In this document: in pieces, positions 43,948 to 52,931 of the stretch
Layout: every line of letters begins with the position of its first letter
How positions within the stretch are numbered: the first letter of the stretch is position 1
Assembly (NCBI RefSeq): GCF_023635005.1
Contig: NZ_JAMLJM010000001.1
Location: 310,001 to 374,000 of the forward strand
Reading direction: 5' to 3'
Length of the DNA: 64,000 bases
DNA from: Flavobacterium luminosum
GTDB taxonomy: Bacteria; Bacteroidota; Bacteroidia; Flavobacteriales; Flavobacteriaceae
Notes under the pieces: generated by a model
Told to the model about the DNA's origin: nothing
Database searches by the model: none
What the model saw: only the letters and a program-made list of their open reading frames with translations
Position numbers and translations under genes: made by a program

Positions 43948-44742
43948 ATGATGAATCCAGAAAGTTTACGAACCGTTAGCGTTATGCGTTACATCCTACC
44001 TTTGCGCGAAGGAGGATCCTTACCGGCTCTCGCTGAAGCAGACGACGATTTTAAATATGTCCTGAAATTCCGAGGTGCAGGGCACGGAGTGAAAGCGCTG
44101 ATTGCCGAATTATTAGGTGGCGAAATTGCCCGATTTCTAGGCTTACCAGTACCCGAATTAGTATTTGCCACTCTAGACGAAGCATTTGGTAGAACCGAAG
44201 CTGATGAAGAAATTCAAGATCTATTACAATTCAGTCAAGGATTAAATCTGGGATTACATTACCTTTCAGGCGCTATAACTTACGACGCTGCTGTTAATGA
44301 TTGCGAAGCTACACTTGCTTCCAAAATTGTTTGGCTGGATGCTTTTATTACCAATGTAGACAGAACATTTCGCAACACCAATCTATTAGTTTGGCACAAA
44401 GAACTTTGGTTAATCGATCATGGTGCAGCTTTTTATTTTCACCACTCATGGAATAATTGGGAAAATAGCGCTAAAACTCCTTTTGCTTTAATTAAAGACC
44501 ATGTACTATTGGCAAAAGCCTCAAAACTGGATGAAGTACATTCCGAATTTACTCAAAAGTTAAATCCGGATGTTTTAAGAAAAATCGTCAACTTAATTCC
44601 CGAAGAATGGCTGCAATGGGAAGATGGAAGTTTGAAACCAGATGAAATTAAAGAGGTTTATTTTCAATTTTTATCTACTAGATTAACAAACGCTGAATTA
44701 TTTTTAAAACAAGCTCAAGATGCACGAAAAACACTTATATGA
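43948..44742 (+). CDS. HipA-like kinase domain protein (HipA_2 type)
   Basis: 264 residues (or 263 from the second ATG at 43951). It matches the small HipA-like kinase family: an N-terminal nucleotide-binding part (DFKYVLKFRGAGHGVKALIAEL), a catalytic-loop-like WLDAFITNVDRTFRNTNLLV (Asp, Asn and Asp residues) and a DFG-like LIDHGAAF near 156. There is no HipB-like helix-turn-helix gene next to it; instead it overlaps by 23 bp a DUF3037 gene. Whether it phosphorylates a protein, tRNA synthetase or other target is unknown. Confidence 0.8.
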   Translation: MMNPESLRTVSVMRYILPLREGGSLPALAEADDDFKYVLKFRGAGHGVKALIAELLGGEIARFLGLPVPELVFATLDEAFGRTEADEEIQDLLQFSQGLNLGLHYLSGAITYDAAVNDCEATLASKIVWLDAFITNVDRTFRNTNLLVWHKELWLIDHGAAFYFHHSWNNWENSAKTPFALIKDHVLLAKASKLDEVHSEFTQKLNPDVLRKIVNLIPEEWLQWEDGSLKPDEIKEVYFQFLSTRLTNAELFLKQAQDARKTLI

Positions 44743-45103
44743 ATATGCCGTGATTCGTGTGGTACCTAGAGTAGAACGCGAAGAATTCATCAACGTTGGC
44801 CTGATTCTGTTTTGTAAACGAAAAAAATATTTACGAATTGCACATGAATTACCTACAGCAAAAATACAATTGCTTTGTCCTGACTTCGATGTGGAACAAT
44901 TAGAAATAAACCTTGAATCTTTTACTAAAATAAGCTCAGGAAAAAAAGAAGGTGGTCCCATTGCCGAATTTGAAATAGCCGAACGCTTCAGATGGCTTAC
45001 CGCAGTTCGAAGCTCTAGTATTCAAACCTCAAGACCACACCCTGGTTTTAGTGATAATTTAGATGAAACTTTTGAAAAATTGTATTCGGAGCTAGTTTTG
45101 TAG
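44720..45103 (+). CDS. DUF3037 family protein
   Basis: 127 residues. The family segments YEYAVIRVVPRVEREEFINVG and ILFCKRKKYLRI are present. The protein is cytoplasmic (no signal or membrane segment). It begins within the 3' end of the HipA-like kinase gene (23-bp overlap), so the two are translationally coupled; this pairing is recurrent in bacteria, which suggests the two proteins work together. Activity unknown. Confidence 0.82.
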   Translation: MHEKHLYEYAVIRVVPRVEREEFINVGLILFCKRKKYLRIAHELPTAKIQLLCPDFDVEQLEINLESFTKISSGKKEGGPIAEFEIAERFRWLTAVRSSSIQTSRPHPGFSDNLDETFEKLYSELVL

Positions 45104-45194
45104 AAAAGATTTGCATATTTTTTTCAATACGCCTCCTTTTTTCAAAAAAAACTCATAAATTTAAAATTCACATTCATTTAAAAACCAAAAAACC

Positions 45195-45446
45195 ATGAAA
45201 AAAACAATTTTAAGTTTGACTTTTATCACTTTGTTACTGACTTCTTGCAAAGAAAAGACACAAGAAGTAGCTGCCGAAGCCGCCAATGCTGTTGCTTCCG
45301 AATTAAAAGAAGCTGTCGATTCTACTGCCTCTAAAGCAGAGGAAGCTATAGATTCAGCTACTAGTAAAGCGGCTAATGCGGTAGAAGCTAGTGCTGCTAA
45401 GCTAGAAGAGGCTGCAAAAAAAGCAAAGGAAGAGGCAAAAAAATAA
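45195..45446 (+). CDS. Small Ala/Glu/Lys-rich lipoprotein with 11-residue repeats
   Basis: 83 residues. Lipoprotein signal MKKTILSLTFITLLLTSC with the lipid cysteine at 18. The mature part is almost entirely helix-forming and shows an 11-residue repeat (EAVDSTASKAE, EAIDSATSKAA, NAVEASAAKLE, EAAKKAKEEAK), like apolipoprotein or LEA-type helices. It ends in KK. It resembles in style two other lipoproteins of the window (45587 and 52932). A structural or membrane-bound role in the envelope is plausible, but no function is known. Confidence 0.75.
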   Translation: MKKTILSLTFITLLLTSCKEKTQEVAAEAANAVASELKEAVDSTASKAEEAIDSATSKAANAVEASAAKLEEAAKKAKEEAKK

Positions 45447-45538
45447 TTTATTATCTCAAATAATCACACAAAATTTAACATCACGCGCTTTTTTCTTACT
45501 TATTTCAACAAAAAATTTTTTTGTGAAATATATTTTCA

Positions 45539-45546
45539 TATTTTTG
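45539..45546 (+). promoter_or_regulatory. -7 box of the 66-residue lipoprotein gene
   Basis: TATTTTTG matches TAnnTTTG, 40 nt before the ATG at 45587. A TTG lies only 15 nt upstream of it, shorter than usual. Confidence 0.45.
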
Positions 45547-45586
45547 CGCGGAAATTCAATATTATTAATTCTAAAAACACAAGAAA

Positions 45587-45787
45587 ATGAAAAACGCAAT
45601 TTTAGGCTTAGCTTTCGTAGCTGCTTTAATGACATCTTGCAAAAACAATGAAGCTGCTGCAACTGAAGAAACTGCTGTTGACACTGCTGCTGTTGCTGTA
45701 GATTCTGCTGCTACTGCTGTTGATACTGCTGCTACTGCTGTTGACACTGCTGCTGCTGCTCCAGCTACTGAAGAAGTTAAAAAATAA
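45587..45787 (+). CDS. Small Ala-rich lipoprotein with 7-residue repeats
   Basis: 66 residues. Signal MKNAILGLAFVAALMTSC with the lipid cysteine at 18. The mature peptide contains four heptads of the type AVDTAAT (residues about 29-57), rich in Ala and Thr with Asp at fixed positions, and ends in EEVKK. The coding DNA is a run of GCT/ACT/GTT codons with a 21-nt period. Heptad spacing would allow a helical bundle. The C-terminal KK recalls the terminal lysine of Braun-type lipoproteins that are cross-linked to peptidoglycan, but that is analogy only. A terminator follows. Confidence 0.75.
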   Translation: MKNAILGLAFVAALMTSCKNNEAAATEETAVDTAAVAVDSAATAVDTAATAVDTAAAAPATEEVKK

Positions 45788-45807
45788 TTTTTAACAGATC
45801 TTACAAT

Positions 45808-45836
45808 AAAAAAACCGGGCTTAGCTCGGTTTTTTT
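45808..45836. terminator. Terminator between the small lipoprotein gene and galE
   Basis: Stem AAACCGGGC / GCTCGGTTT with A- and T-runs, between convergent genes. Confidence 0.8.
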
Positions 45837-45841
45837 AGTTT

Positions 45842-46858
45842 TTATTTATTTCTAATTTTTTGTTCCCATTTCCAGGCGCTTAACAACGCTTCTTCTAAAG
45901 AGGAATTGGCTTTCCACCCCAAAACAGAATTCGCTTTATCTGTATTCGCATAAGCTTCCACCACATCTCCTTCACGACGCCCCACAATGTGATATGGTAA
46001 TTTTTGACCGGTTACCTTTTCAAACGCAGCAATCACCTCTAAAACAGAGCTTCCTTTTCCGGTACCTATATTGAAAGTTTCTACTTTTTCGATATTCTTT
46101 CCTTCTATGAGTCTTTTTAAAGCCACAACATGCGCTTTAGCCAAATCTACCACATGAATATAATCTCGAATAGCTGTACCATCTGCCGTAGGATAATCAT
46201 CTCCAAAAACCATCAATTCTTTTCTCAATCCTATAGCCGTTTGAGTAATAAACGGAACTAGATTCTGAGGTACTCCCAAAGGCAATTCACCAATCTCCGC
46301 AGAAGGATGTGCTCCAATAGGATTGAAATAACGCAACAAAACAGCATTAATCGATGAAACCTTAGCCACATCATTAATAATCTCTTCTCCTATTTGTTTT
46401 GTATTTCCATAAGGAGACATAGCACTTTGCACCGGAGCATCTTCGGTAATTGGCATTGTAGATGCTTGACCATACACCGTACAAGACGAACTAAATATAA
46501 AATGAGCTTCTGTTTTTTGCTGTAACTCCTGAAGTAGGTAAACCAAAGCACTAATATTGTTTTCGTAATACAACAAAGGATTTTCAACGCTTTCTCCCAC
46601 TGCCTTACTGGCCGCAAAATGGATCACACCCGATATATCTTGATGGCGTTTGAAAAAATCTTGTACTGCTTTTTTATCTCTCAAGTCTAGTTTTTCGAAA
46701 GCAGGAGTTTTTTTCGTAATGTTTGAAATTCCATCCAATACCTCTAAAGACGCATTAGAGAGATTATCTACAATCACCACTTCAAAACCTTCCTTCTGCA
46801 ATTCAACAACAGTATGAGAACCTATAAAACCTAATCCTCCTGTAACTAATATTTTCAT
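45842..46858 (-). CDS. galE: UDP-glucose 4-epimerase
   Basis: 338 residues, a short-chain-dehydrogenase-type epimerase. The NAD site is GGLGFIGSHTVVEL at the N-terminus. The catalytic Ser and YxxxK are in FSSSCTVYG and SPYGNTKQIG. IGAHPSAEIGE, AIRDYIHVVDLAKAHV and EVIAAFEKVTGQKLPYH are typical of GalE. It interconverts UDP-glucose and UDP-galactose for surface polysaccharides. It follows the DegT-type aminotransferase gene on the same strand, separated by a terminator hairpin, so it probably has its own promoter. Confidence 0.95.
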   Translation of the reverse strand: MKILVTGGLGFIGSHTVVELQKEGFEVVIVDNLSNASLEVLDGISNITKKTPAFEKLDLRDKKAVQDFFKRHQDISGVIHFAASKAVGESVENPLLYYENNISALVYLLQELQQKTEAHFIFSSSCTVYGQASTMPITEDAPVQSAMSPYGNTKQIGEEIINDVAKVSSINAVLLRYFNPIGAHPSAEIGELPLGVPQNLVPFITQTAIGLRKELMVFGDDYPTADGTAIRDYIHVVDLAKAHVVALKRLIEGKNIEKVETFNIGTGKGSSVLEVIAAFEKVTGQKLPYHIVGRREGDVVEAYANTDKANSVLGWKANSSLEEALLSAWKWEQKIRNK

Positions 46859-46880
46859 TTTTTTTGAATTTTCTAAAAAG

Positions 46881-46911
46881 AAAAAAGAGCATAAAACTAA
46901 TCTTATGCTCT
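46881..46911 (-). terminator. Terminator of the DegT aminotransferase gene
   Basis: Read on the minus strand: AGAGCATAA / TTATGCTCT stem followed by a T-rich run, upstream of galE. Confidence 0.75.
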
Positions 46912-46927
46912 AATTTATTTCTTATTA

Positions 46928-48058
46928 TTATTTTAAGAATTCCAGAATAGTATCCGTAATAAACTTAATCTGTTCGTCATCTAATTCAGTATGCATTGGC
47001 AAAGCTATTACTTCGGTAACCAATTGATTCGTTACTGGGAAATCTTCTTCTTTATAACGAGTATCAGCATACGCTTTTTGACTATGAAGCGGTATTGGAT
47101 AATAAATAGCACATGGAATTCCTTTAACCTGTAAGTGTTCTAACAAAGCATCTCGTTTTCCATTTAAAACTCGAATTACATACTGATGAAACACATGACA
47201 ATCACAGGCGTCACATATGGTCGGTACCCATAATTTTGGATTAACACCTAATGCCTCAGAATATTTCATTGCAGCTTTTTGACGCGCTTTATTATATTCA
47301 TCCAAATGAGGTAATTTCGCCTTCAAAACACCTGCCTGAATACTATCTAGTCGGGAATTCACACCTACCACATCATGATGATAACGAACATACATACCGT
47401 GATTTACAATACCGCGAATAATATGCGCTAATTCATCATCGTTTGTAAAAATAGCCCCTCCATCTCCATAGCAACCTAAGTTTTTAGAAGGAAAAAATGA
47501 AGTTGCTCCAACATGCCCAATAGTTCCTACTTTTTTCTTAGAACCATCTTTTGAAGTATAGTCGGCTCCTATAGCCTGTGCATTATCTTCAATAACATAT
47601 AAATTATGCTCACGTGCAATTTCCATTATGGCATCCATGTTGGCCGCACGACCAAACAAATGCACCGGTACAATAGCTTTAGTTTTTGGAGTTATCGCTT
47701 TTTTGATAGCTTCAATAGAAATGTTCATATTATTCATATCAACATCAACCAAAACCGGAGTCAACTGCAATAACGCAATCACTTCAACAGTAGCAGCAAA
47801 AGTAAAATCAGCCGTAATTACCTCATCACCAGGTTTCAAACCTAACCCCATCATTGCTATCTGCAAGGCATCGGTACCATTGGCACAAGGTATAACATGC
47901 TTAACATCTAAATATTTCTCTAAATCGGCCTGAAACTGATGTACTAAAGGTCCGTTAATATAAGTCGTAGTATCTAAAACTTCCTGAATCGAAGCATTCA
48001 CTTCGTCTTTAATTTTATCATATTGACTTTTTAGGTCAACCATTTGTAGTTTTCTCAT
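46928..48058 (-). CDS. DegT/DnrJ/EryC1/StrS family sugar aminotransferase
   Basis: 376 residues from the ATG at 48058; the frame extends to an upstream TTG, but this ATG opens MRKLQMVDLKSQYDKIKDEV, the standard N-terminus. PLP-binding and lysine segments are FAATVEVIALLQLTPVLVDVD, VIEDNAQAIGADY and TSFFPSKNLGCYGDGGAIF (Lys in PSKN). Family members add an amino group to keto-sugar nucleotides for lipopolysaccharide or O-antigen sugars. The exact sugar is not decidable; the neighbouring galE and waaA genes suggest surface glycan work. A TAGTTTTG box lies at 48085-48078 (minus strand). Confidence 0.92.
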   Translation of the reverse strand: MRKLQMVDLKSQYDKIKDEVNASIQEVLDTTTYINGPLVHQFQADLEKYLDVKHVIPCANGTDALQIAMMGLGLKPGDEVITADFTFAATVEVIALLQLTPVLVDVDMNNMNISIEAIKKAITPKTKAIVPVHLFGRAANMDAIMEIAREHNLYVIEDNAQAIGADYTSKDGSKKKVGTIGHVGATSFFPSKNLGCYGDGGAIFTNDDELAHIIRGIVNHGMYVRYHHDVVGVNSRLDSIQAGVLKAKLPHLDEYNKARQKAAMKYSEALGVNPKLWVPTICDACDCHVFHQYVIRVLNGKRDALLEHLQVKGIPCAIYYPIPLHSQKAYADTRYKEEDFPVTNQLVTEVIALPMHTELDDEQIKFITDTILEFLK

Positions 48059-48153
48059 CACGAAAAATTTATTCAAGCAAAACTACTAATTTAATGACTT
48101 ATTTCCATGAGTTTTCTAAAACTAATGTATTTTAGCATCACAAAATTGTGCCT

Positions 48154-49398
48154 ATGTTTTTTTTATACAACTTAGTGGCTTACTTTGCCGAATTATTATT
48201 ACACCTTTTTGCACTTTTTAGTCCAAAAATCAAACTCTTTGTCGAAGGTCGCAAAGACGTATTCAAGATTCTGGGCAACAAAATAACACCTTCGGACAAA
48301 ACCATCTGGTTTCATGCAGCTTCCCTTGGCGAATATGAACAGGGCTTACCCATTATGGAGCAAGTAAAAACTAAATTTCCTAATCATAAAATGGTGCTTA
48401 CTTTTTTTTCCCCATCAGGTTATGAAATTCGAAAAAATAATGCCGTAGCAGATGTCACGATTTATCTTCCATTAGACACGCCAAAAAACGCAAAACGCTT
48501 TCTAAAACTGGTGAAGCCTGAAATGGTTTTTTTTATAAAATACGAATATTGGCCTAACTATCTAAAAGAGCTCCAGAAAAAAAATGTCAAAACTTTTTTG
48601 ATTTCGGGGATTTTTAGAAAAAATCAAGCTTTTTTTAAATGGTATGGAGGTTTTTATCGAAATGCCTTAAAAACTTTTCATCATTTTTTTGTTCAGAATC
48701 ATACCTCTAAAGAATTGGTACAAAGCATTGGTTTTAATAATGTAACCGTTGCCGGAGATACCCGTTTTGATCGCGTAGCAACTATTTTAGAAAAAGACAA
48801 CCGTTTAGATTTCATCGAAAGTTTTTGTGATAATTCAACTCCGGATTCTAAAAAAACTACAATAGTCATTGGTAGTTCATGGCCTAAAGACGAAGAATTA
48901 TTAATTGACTACATTAACAAAACCACACACAACCTAAAATTCATTATTGCACCACACAACATTAAATCGGAACAAATTGAGAAGCTAAAAACAGCTATCA
49001 CAAAAAAAACAGTGCTTTTTTCTGAAATGGCAGGAAAACCACTTTCCGAGTATGATATTTTCATTATTGATACGATTGGAATTTTAACCAAAATATACAG
49101 CTATGCTGATATTGCTTATGTAGGAGGTGGTTTTGGTCACCCCGGCGTTCATAATATTTTAGAACCGGCTACTTTTGGAGTACCCATAGTTATTGGTCCG
49201 AATTATAGTCATTTTGCTGAAGCTACTGCCTTAGTTCATCAAGAAGGATGTATTTCCATTAAGGATCAAAAAGAAATGAACCAAGCACTAGATTTATTAG
49301 TTCAGAATCTTGATGAACGTCATGAAAAAGGGCATATTTGCAGCACGTTTGTACAGATGAACAAAGGAGCTACAGAGAAAATTTTAAATTTAATTTAG
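48154..49398 (+). CDS. waaA: 3-deoxy-D-manno-octulosonic acid (Kdo) transferase
   Basis: 414 residues from the ATG at 48154 (a GTG two codons earlier is less likely). It adds Kdo to lipid A precursors at the inner membrane. The N-terminal hydrophobic anchor is FFLYNLVAYFAELLLHLFAL. Glycosyltransferase parts are IWFHAASLGEYEQGLPIME, FIKYEYWPNYLKEL, LISGIFRKNQAFFKWYG, GDTRFDRV and the C-terminal YVGGGFGHPGVHNILEPATFGVPIV. Length and motifs are standard. It is divergent from the DegT-type gene. Confidence 0.95.
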   Translation: MFFLYNLVAYFAELLLHLFALFSPKIKLFVEGRKDVFKILGNKITPSDKTIWFHAASLGEYEQGLPIMEQVKTKFPNHKMVLTFFSPSGYEIRKNNAVADVTIYLPLDTPKNAKRFLKLVKPEMVFFIKYEYWPNYLKELQKKNVKTFLISGIFRKNQAFFKWYGGFYRNALKTFHHFFVQNHTSKELVQSIGFNNVTVAGDTRFDRVATILEKDNRLDFIESFCDNSTPDSKKTTIVIGSSWPKDEELLIDYINKTTHNLKFIIAPHNIKSEQIEKLKTAITKKTVLFSEMAGKPLSEYDIFIIDTIGILTKIYSYADIAYVGGGFGHPGVHNILEPATFGVPIVIGPNYSHFAEATALVHQEGCISIKDQKEMNQALDLLVQNLDERHEKGHICSTFVQMNKGATEKILNLI

Positions 49399-49406
49399 AG
49401 AAGAAA

Positions 49407-49991
49407 ATGAAAAGAATATTAATGTATTTCTTTCTTCTTTCTAGTGTTAATTTATTTTCACAAAACAATAATGCATTAAAACTATTTGAAATTAACAATG
49501 GAAACTCAGAATTACTAAGAAATGTGACAATTAAAAAAGACGAACTCTTAATAACAATATATTACATTCACGGCTTTATTAGTTTGACTGAACTTCATCA
49601 TTACATAATAAATTCTCAAAACAATGTTGAAAAATATATTGAAAAACAATCTAGAGACAAAAAGCTCGTCTCATTCGAGCAAATAAAAATGACACTTAAT
49701 GAAAAAAAGCTTTTTTTAAAAAAATCAAACAATCTTTTAAAGAGCAAATTCATAACATACCATCCCAAAGAATTCTACTACGAAAATCCAAACAACAAAT
49801 TCCGTTGTGATGGAAACTCAGATATGCCAACCAAAGGAATTATTATATCAAACCTAGATAATTTATCTAATTACAAATCATACGACGGTTATCAAAAACT
49901 TCAATTTTGTGATTTGATACGCAAAGAAAATCTCAAAGAGTTCTTGGACATTTATAAATTATTTGAGTTTAAAACTCACAATTTTAATTAA
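49407..49991 (+). CDS. Unrecognised secreted protein
   Basis: 194 residues from the ATG at 49407, 8 bp after the waaA stop; the frame is open further back inside waaA. A signal peptide is clear (MKRILMYFFLLSSVNLFSQ). The mature part is lysine- and asparagine-rich, with YYIHGFISLTELHHYI and ends ENLKEFLDIYKLFEFKTHNFN. No family is recognised. It is followed 1 bp later by another secreted unknown, and the pair is even more AT-rich than the neighbours, so it may be a lineage-specific or acquired insert. Confidence 0.6.
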   Translation: MKRILMYFFLLSSVNLFSQNNNALKLFEINNGNSELLRNVTIKKDELLITIYYIHGFISLTELHHYIINSQNNVEKYIEKQSRDKKLVSFEQIKMTLNEKKLFLKKSNNLLKSKFITYHPKEFYYENPNNKFRCDGNSDMPTKGIIISNLDNLSNYKSYDGYQKLQFCDLIRKENLKEFLDIYKLFEFKTHNFN

Positions 49992-49992
49992 A

Positions 49993-50508
49993 ATGAAACT
50001 TTATTTTACTCTTCTATTTTTATTTTCAAATTTCACTATCTTCTCACAAATTAAAGAAAATCAATCTTTTTTTGATGATATTTTAAGTGATAAAATTTAT
50101 TATATAAATAAAAATTCTTCACTAAAAAATCAACTTTTAGATCAAATAATCAAAATGATTGATGATAAAACTATCCATTCCGTAGACATGTTTATTGAAG
50201 ATAAAATTGAATTAACAGAACAAGAAATTGAATATTTAAAAAATGAGTTTAAAAAAATTTCTAATTTAAAATCAAAGAAATATATAAAACCTAATTCAAA
50301 AATAGAATTATTTTCCATTATAAAACCTTCAAAAGAAAATTACATAAGTTTCTTTTCATATCCGGTTTTTTTTAGAGAAAATTCAATCTGTATTATTTAC
50401 AAATCAAGCTACAAAGGACCAGAAAATTCAGGTGGAGGCTGGAAACTATATAGAAAAGAAAATGGAAAATGGAAATTTTGGTTTAGTATCACTTCATATA
50501 TCAGCTAA
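49993..50508 (+). CDS. Unrecognised secreted protein
   Basis: 171 residues from the ATG at 49993, just after the previous stop. The signal peptide is MKLYFTLLFLFSNFTIFSQ. The mature part contains FDDILSDKIYYINKN and ends SGGGWKLYRKENGKWKFWFS, a Trp-rich beta-like C-terminus of the kind seen in small periplasmic or surface proteins. No family assigned. Co-transcribed with the gene before it. Confidence 0.6.
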   Translation: MKLYFTLLFLFSNFTIFSQIKENQSFFDDILSDKIYYINKNSSLKNQLLDQIIKMIDDKTIHSVDMFIEDKIELTEQEIEYLKNEFKKISNLKSKKYIKPNSKIELFSIIKPSKENYISFFSYPVFFRENSICIIYKSSYKGPENSGGGWKLYRKENGKWKFWFSITSYIS

Positions 50509-50587
50509 TTTCTTAACAAAACCTTAAATAAAAAATCAATTTTTATAAAAATTGTACCTTGCAAACTCAAAATCAAAAATTAGAATA

Positions 50588-52744
50588 ATGAAATTCTTAA
50601 GACTACTTATTATTTTATTCGCACTACCCTCTTTGGCACAACAAGGCGGGATGTGGATTCCTTCTCTTTTAAAAGGAATGAACGAAACCGAAATGAAAAA
50701 TTTAGGCATGAAAATATCTGCCGAAGATATTTATTCGGTAAACAAATCCAGCTTAAAAGATGCTGTACCTCATTTTGATGGAGGCTGTACTGCCGAAGTA
50801 ATTTCACCAAAAGGGTTAATACTAACTAACCATCATTGCGGTTACGACAATATCCAAAGTCATTCTACCGTTGAAAATGACTATTTGACCCATGGCTTTT
50901 GGGCTTACAAAATGGAAGAAGAATTGCCTAATAAGGATTTATTCGTGACTTTCATTGTTCGCATCGAAGACGTTACTACTAAAGTTTTAGAAGGTGTAAC
51001 TGCAATTTCAGCAGAAGCAGACAAGCAGAAAAAAATTCAAGAAAACATTGCAATCTTATCTAAAACATTACCAAAAGAAGCTTGGCAAGAAAACCAAATT
51101 AAAACTTTTTACGATGGTAATCAGTACCTATTGTTTGTAACCGAAACTTTCCGTGATGTTCGTTTGGTTGGAGCTCCACCAAGTTCAATTGGTAAATTTG
51201 GTTCTGATACAGACAACTGGGTTTGGCCACGTCATACCGGAGATTTCTCTTTGTTTAGAATCTATGCCGACAAAAATAATCGTCCAGCCGAATATTCTAA
51301 AGACAACGTACCATATACTCCAAAACATTACTTTCCTATTTCTTTAAATGGAGTTAAAGAAGATGATTTCACCATGGTAATGGGATATCCGGGAAGAACA
51401 CAAGAATACTTACCATCGTATGCCGTAGAACAAATCATGAACGATCTGAATCCTGCCAAAATCGAGGTTCGTGATGCAGCATTAAAAGTTCAAGATGGTT
51501 TTATGCGTAAAGATCCTGCGATCAAAATTCAATATGCATCAAAATACGCATCTGTTGCAAATTATTGGAAAAAATGGATCGGTGAAACCAAAGGTTTAAA
51601 AAAATCGAATGCAGTTGCAGTAAAACAGAAATTTGAAACTGAATTAACTGAAAAAATTAACAAAGCGGGCAAACAAGCTGAATACGGAAACCTTTTAAAC
51701 GAATTCAAAACCAATTATGCTAACATTCGCGAATACGCTATTGCACGTGATTATTACACGGAAGTAGTAATGCGTAACTGCGAAATACTAACTTTTGGTT
51801 ATCGTTTATATCAACTAGAACAAGTATTAAAAACCAGAGGTGAACAAGCTTTTAACGATAGAAAAAACAATCTAATTGCAGGTTTACAAGGATCATACAA
51901 AGATTTTAACGCTAGTGTTGACGAAAAAGTTTTCGAGCAATTAATCAATATCTACGCAACAAAATCACCGAAACAATTTTTACCAACAACCTTACACAAC
52001 ATTAATGCTTCGCAATTAGCTTCAGAGGTTTTCAAAAATTCAAAATTAACTTCTTTTGAGGGGCTTAAAGAATTATTGAATGGTGATGTTAAATCGGTTA
52101 TAGAAAAAATAAACCAAGACAAAGCCTATGCATTAGTAAAATCGATTGCCGAAGCTTATGACACCAATGTAGCTCCAAAGTTTAATGAAATGAACTTAAA
52201 AAACATCGCTTTACAACGCACCTACATGAAAGCTATTATGGAATTAAGTCCAAAATCGGCTCGTATTTTCCCAGATGCCAATAGTACACTTCGTGTAACG
52301 TATGGTAAAGTAAAAGGATACAAACCATCAGACGCGGTTACTTACACTCCAATCACGTATTTAGATGGTGTGATGGAAAAATATGTTCCTGGCGATTATG
52401 AATTTGATGTTCCTCAAAAATTAATCGATTTATACAATGCTAAAGATTTTGGACAATACGCTGATAAAACCGGAAAAGTTCCAGTAGCATTCATAGCGAC
52501 AAACCATACCACAGGAGGTAACTCAGGATCACCTGCGTTGGATGCTAATGGTAATTTGATTGGTTGTAATTTCGACCGTGTTTGGGAAGGTACTATGAGC
52601 GACATTTATTACAGTCCAGAAATTTGTAGGAATATTATGGTTGACGCTCGTTACATTCTATTTATCATTGATAAATATGCTGGCGCCAAAAACCTTATTG
52701 AAGAAATGAAAATTGTAAAGTCTAAAAAAAAGACAAAAAACTAA
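50588..52744 (+). CDS. S46 family dipeptidyl-peptidase (DPP7/DPP11-like)
   Basis: 718 residues from the ATG at 50588 (earlier frame starts at TTG). Signal peptide MKFLRLLIILFALPSLAQ. The family-typical mature start is QQGGMWIPSLLKGMN. The chymotrypsin-like catalytic residues lie in LTNHHCGYDNIQSHS (His), about 200-235 (Asp in DTDNWVWPRHTGDFSLFR) and TGGNSGSPALDANG (Ser). These periplasmic enzymes release dipeptides from oligopeptides and support growth on protein; only S46 members have this helical insert between the two barrel halves. Whether it is the acidic-specific or broad type is not decided. A terminator follows at 52758-52796. Confidence 0.93.
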   Translation: MKFLRLLIILFALPSLAQQGGMWIPSLLKGMNETEMKNLGMKISAEDIYSVNKSSLKDAVPHFDGGCTAEVISPKGLILTNHHCGYDNIQSHSTVENDYLTHGFWAYKMEEELPNKDLFVTFIVRIEDVTTKVLEGVTAISAEADKQKKIQENIAILSKTLPKEAWQENQIKTFYDGNQYLLFVTETFRDVRLVGAPPSSIGKFGSDTDNWVWPRHTGDFSLFRIYADKNNRPAEYSKDNVPYTPKHYFPISLNGVKEDDFTMVMGYPGRTQEYLPSYAVEQIMNDLNPAKIEVRDAALKVQDGFMRKDPAIKIQYASKYASVANYWKKWIGETKGLKKSNAVAVKQKFETELTEKINKAGKQAEYGNLLNEFKTNYANIREYAIARDYYTEVVMRNCEILTFGYRLYQLEQVLKTRGEQAFNDRKNNLIAGLQGSYKDFNASVDEKVFEQLINIYATKSPKQFLPTTLHNINASQLASEVFKNSKLTSFEGLKELLNGDVKSVIEKINQDKAYALVKSIAEAYDTNVAPKFNEMNLKNIALQRTYMKAIMELSPKSARIFPDANSTLRVTYGKVKGYKPSDAVTYTPITYLDGVMEKYVPGDYEFDVPQKLIDLYNAKDFGQYADKTGKVPVAFIATNHTTGGNSGSPALDANGNLIGCNFDRVWEGTMSDIYYSPEICRNIMVDARYILFIIDKYAGAKNLIEEMKIVKSKKKTKN

Positions 52745-52757
52745 TAACCAATATCTT

Positions 52758-52796
52758 AAAGCGATTGTTCTAAAAAGACAGTCGCTTTATTTTTTG
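52758..52796 (+). terminator. Terminator after the S46 peptidase gene
   Basis: Stem AAAGCGATTGT / ACAGTCGCTTT (52758-52768 with 52778-52788, one G-T pair) followed by ATTTTTT. Confidence 0.75.
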
Positions 52797-52885
52797 GCAT
52801 ACAATTTGTAAAATCGAATGCAAAAGGCATCCGATGAAATTTTGAAAAAAAAATTTAAAAAAGAATTTTACAATTAAAAAATTTA

Positions 52886-52893
52886 TATCTTTG
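52886..52893 (+). promoter_or_regulatory. -7 box of the third small lipoprotein gene
   Basis: TATCTTTG matches TAnnTTTG, 38 nt before the ATG at 52932. Confidence 0.45.
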
Positions 52894-52931
52894 CCTCGAA
52901 TTAATAATTAACCTTTTATAATTTAAGTAAG

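Noticed and set aside
43922..45103. HipA-like kinase as half of a classical HipBA toxin-antitoxin pair
   Set aside because: No HipB-like helix-turn-helix gene is next to it; the partner is DUF3037.
45587..45787. GCT/ACT trinucleotide run as a contingency (phase-variation) repeat
   Set aside because: The units are in-frame codons with a 21-nt protein period and mixed synonymous codons, so slippage would not shift the frame.
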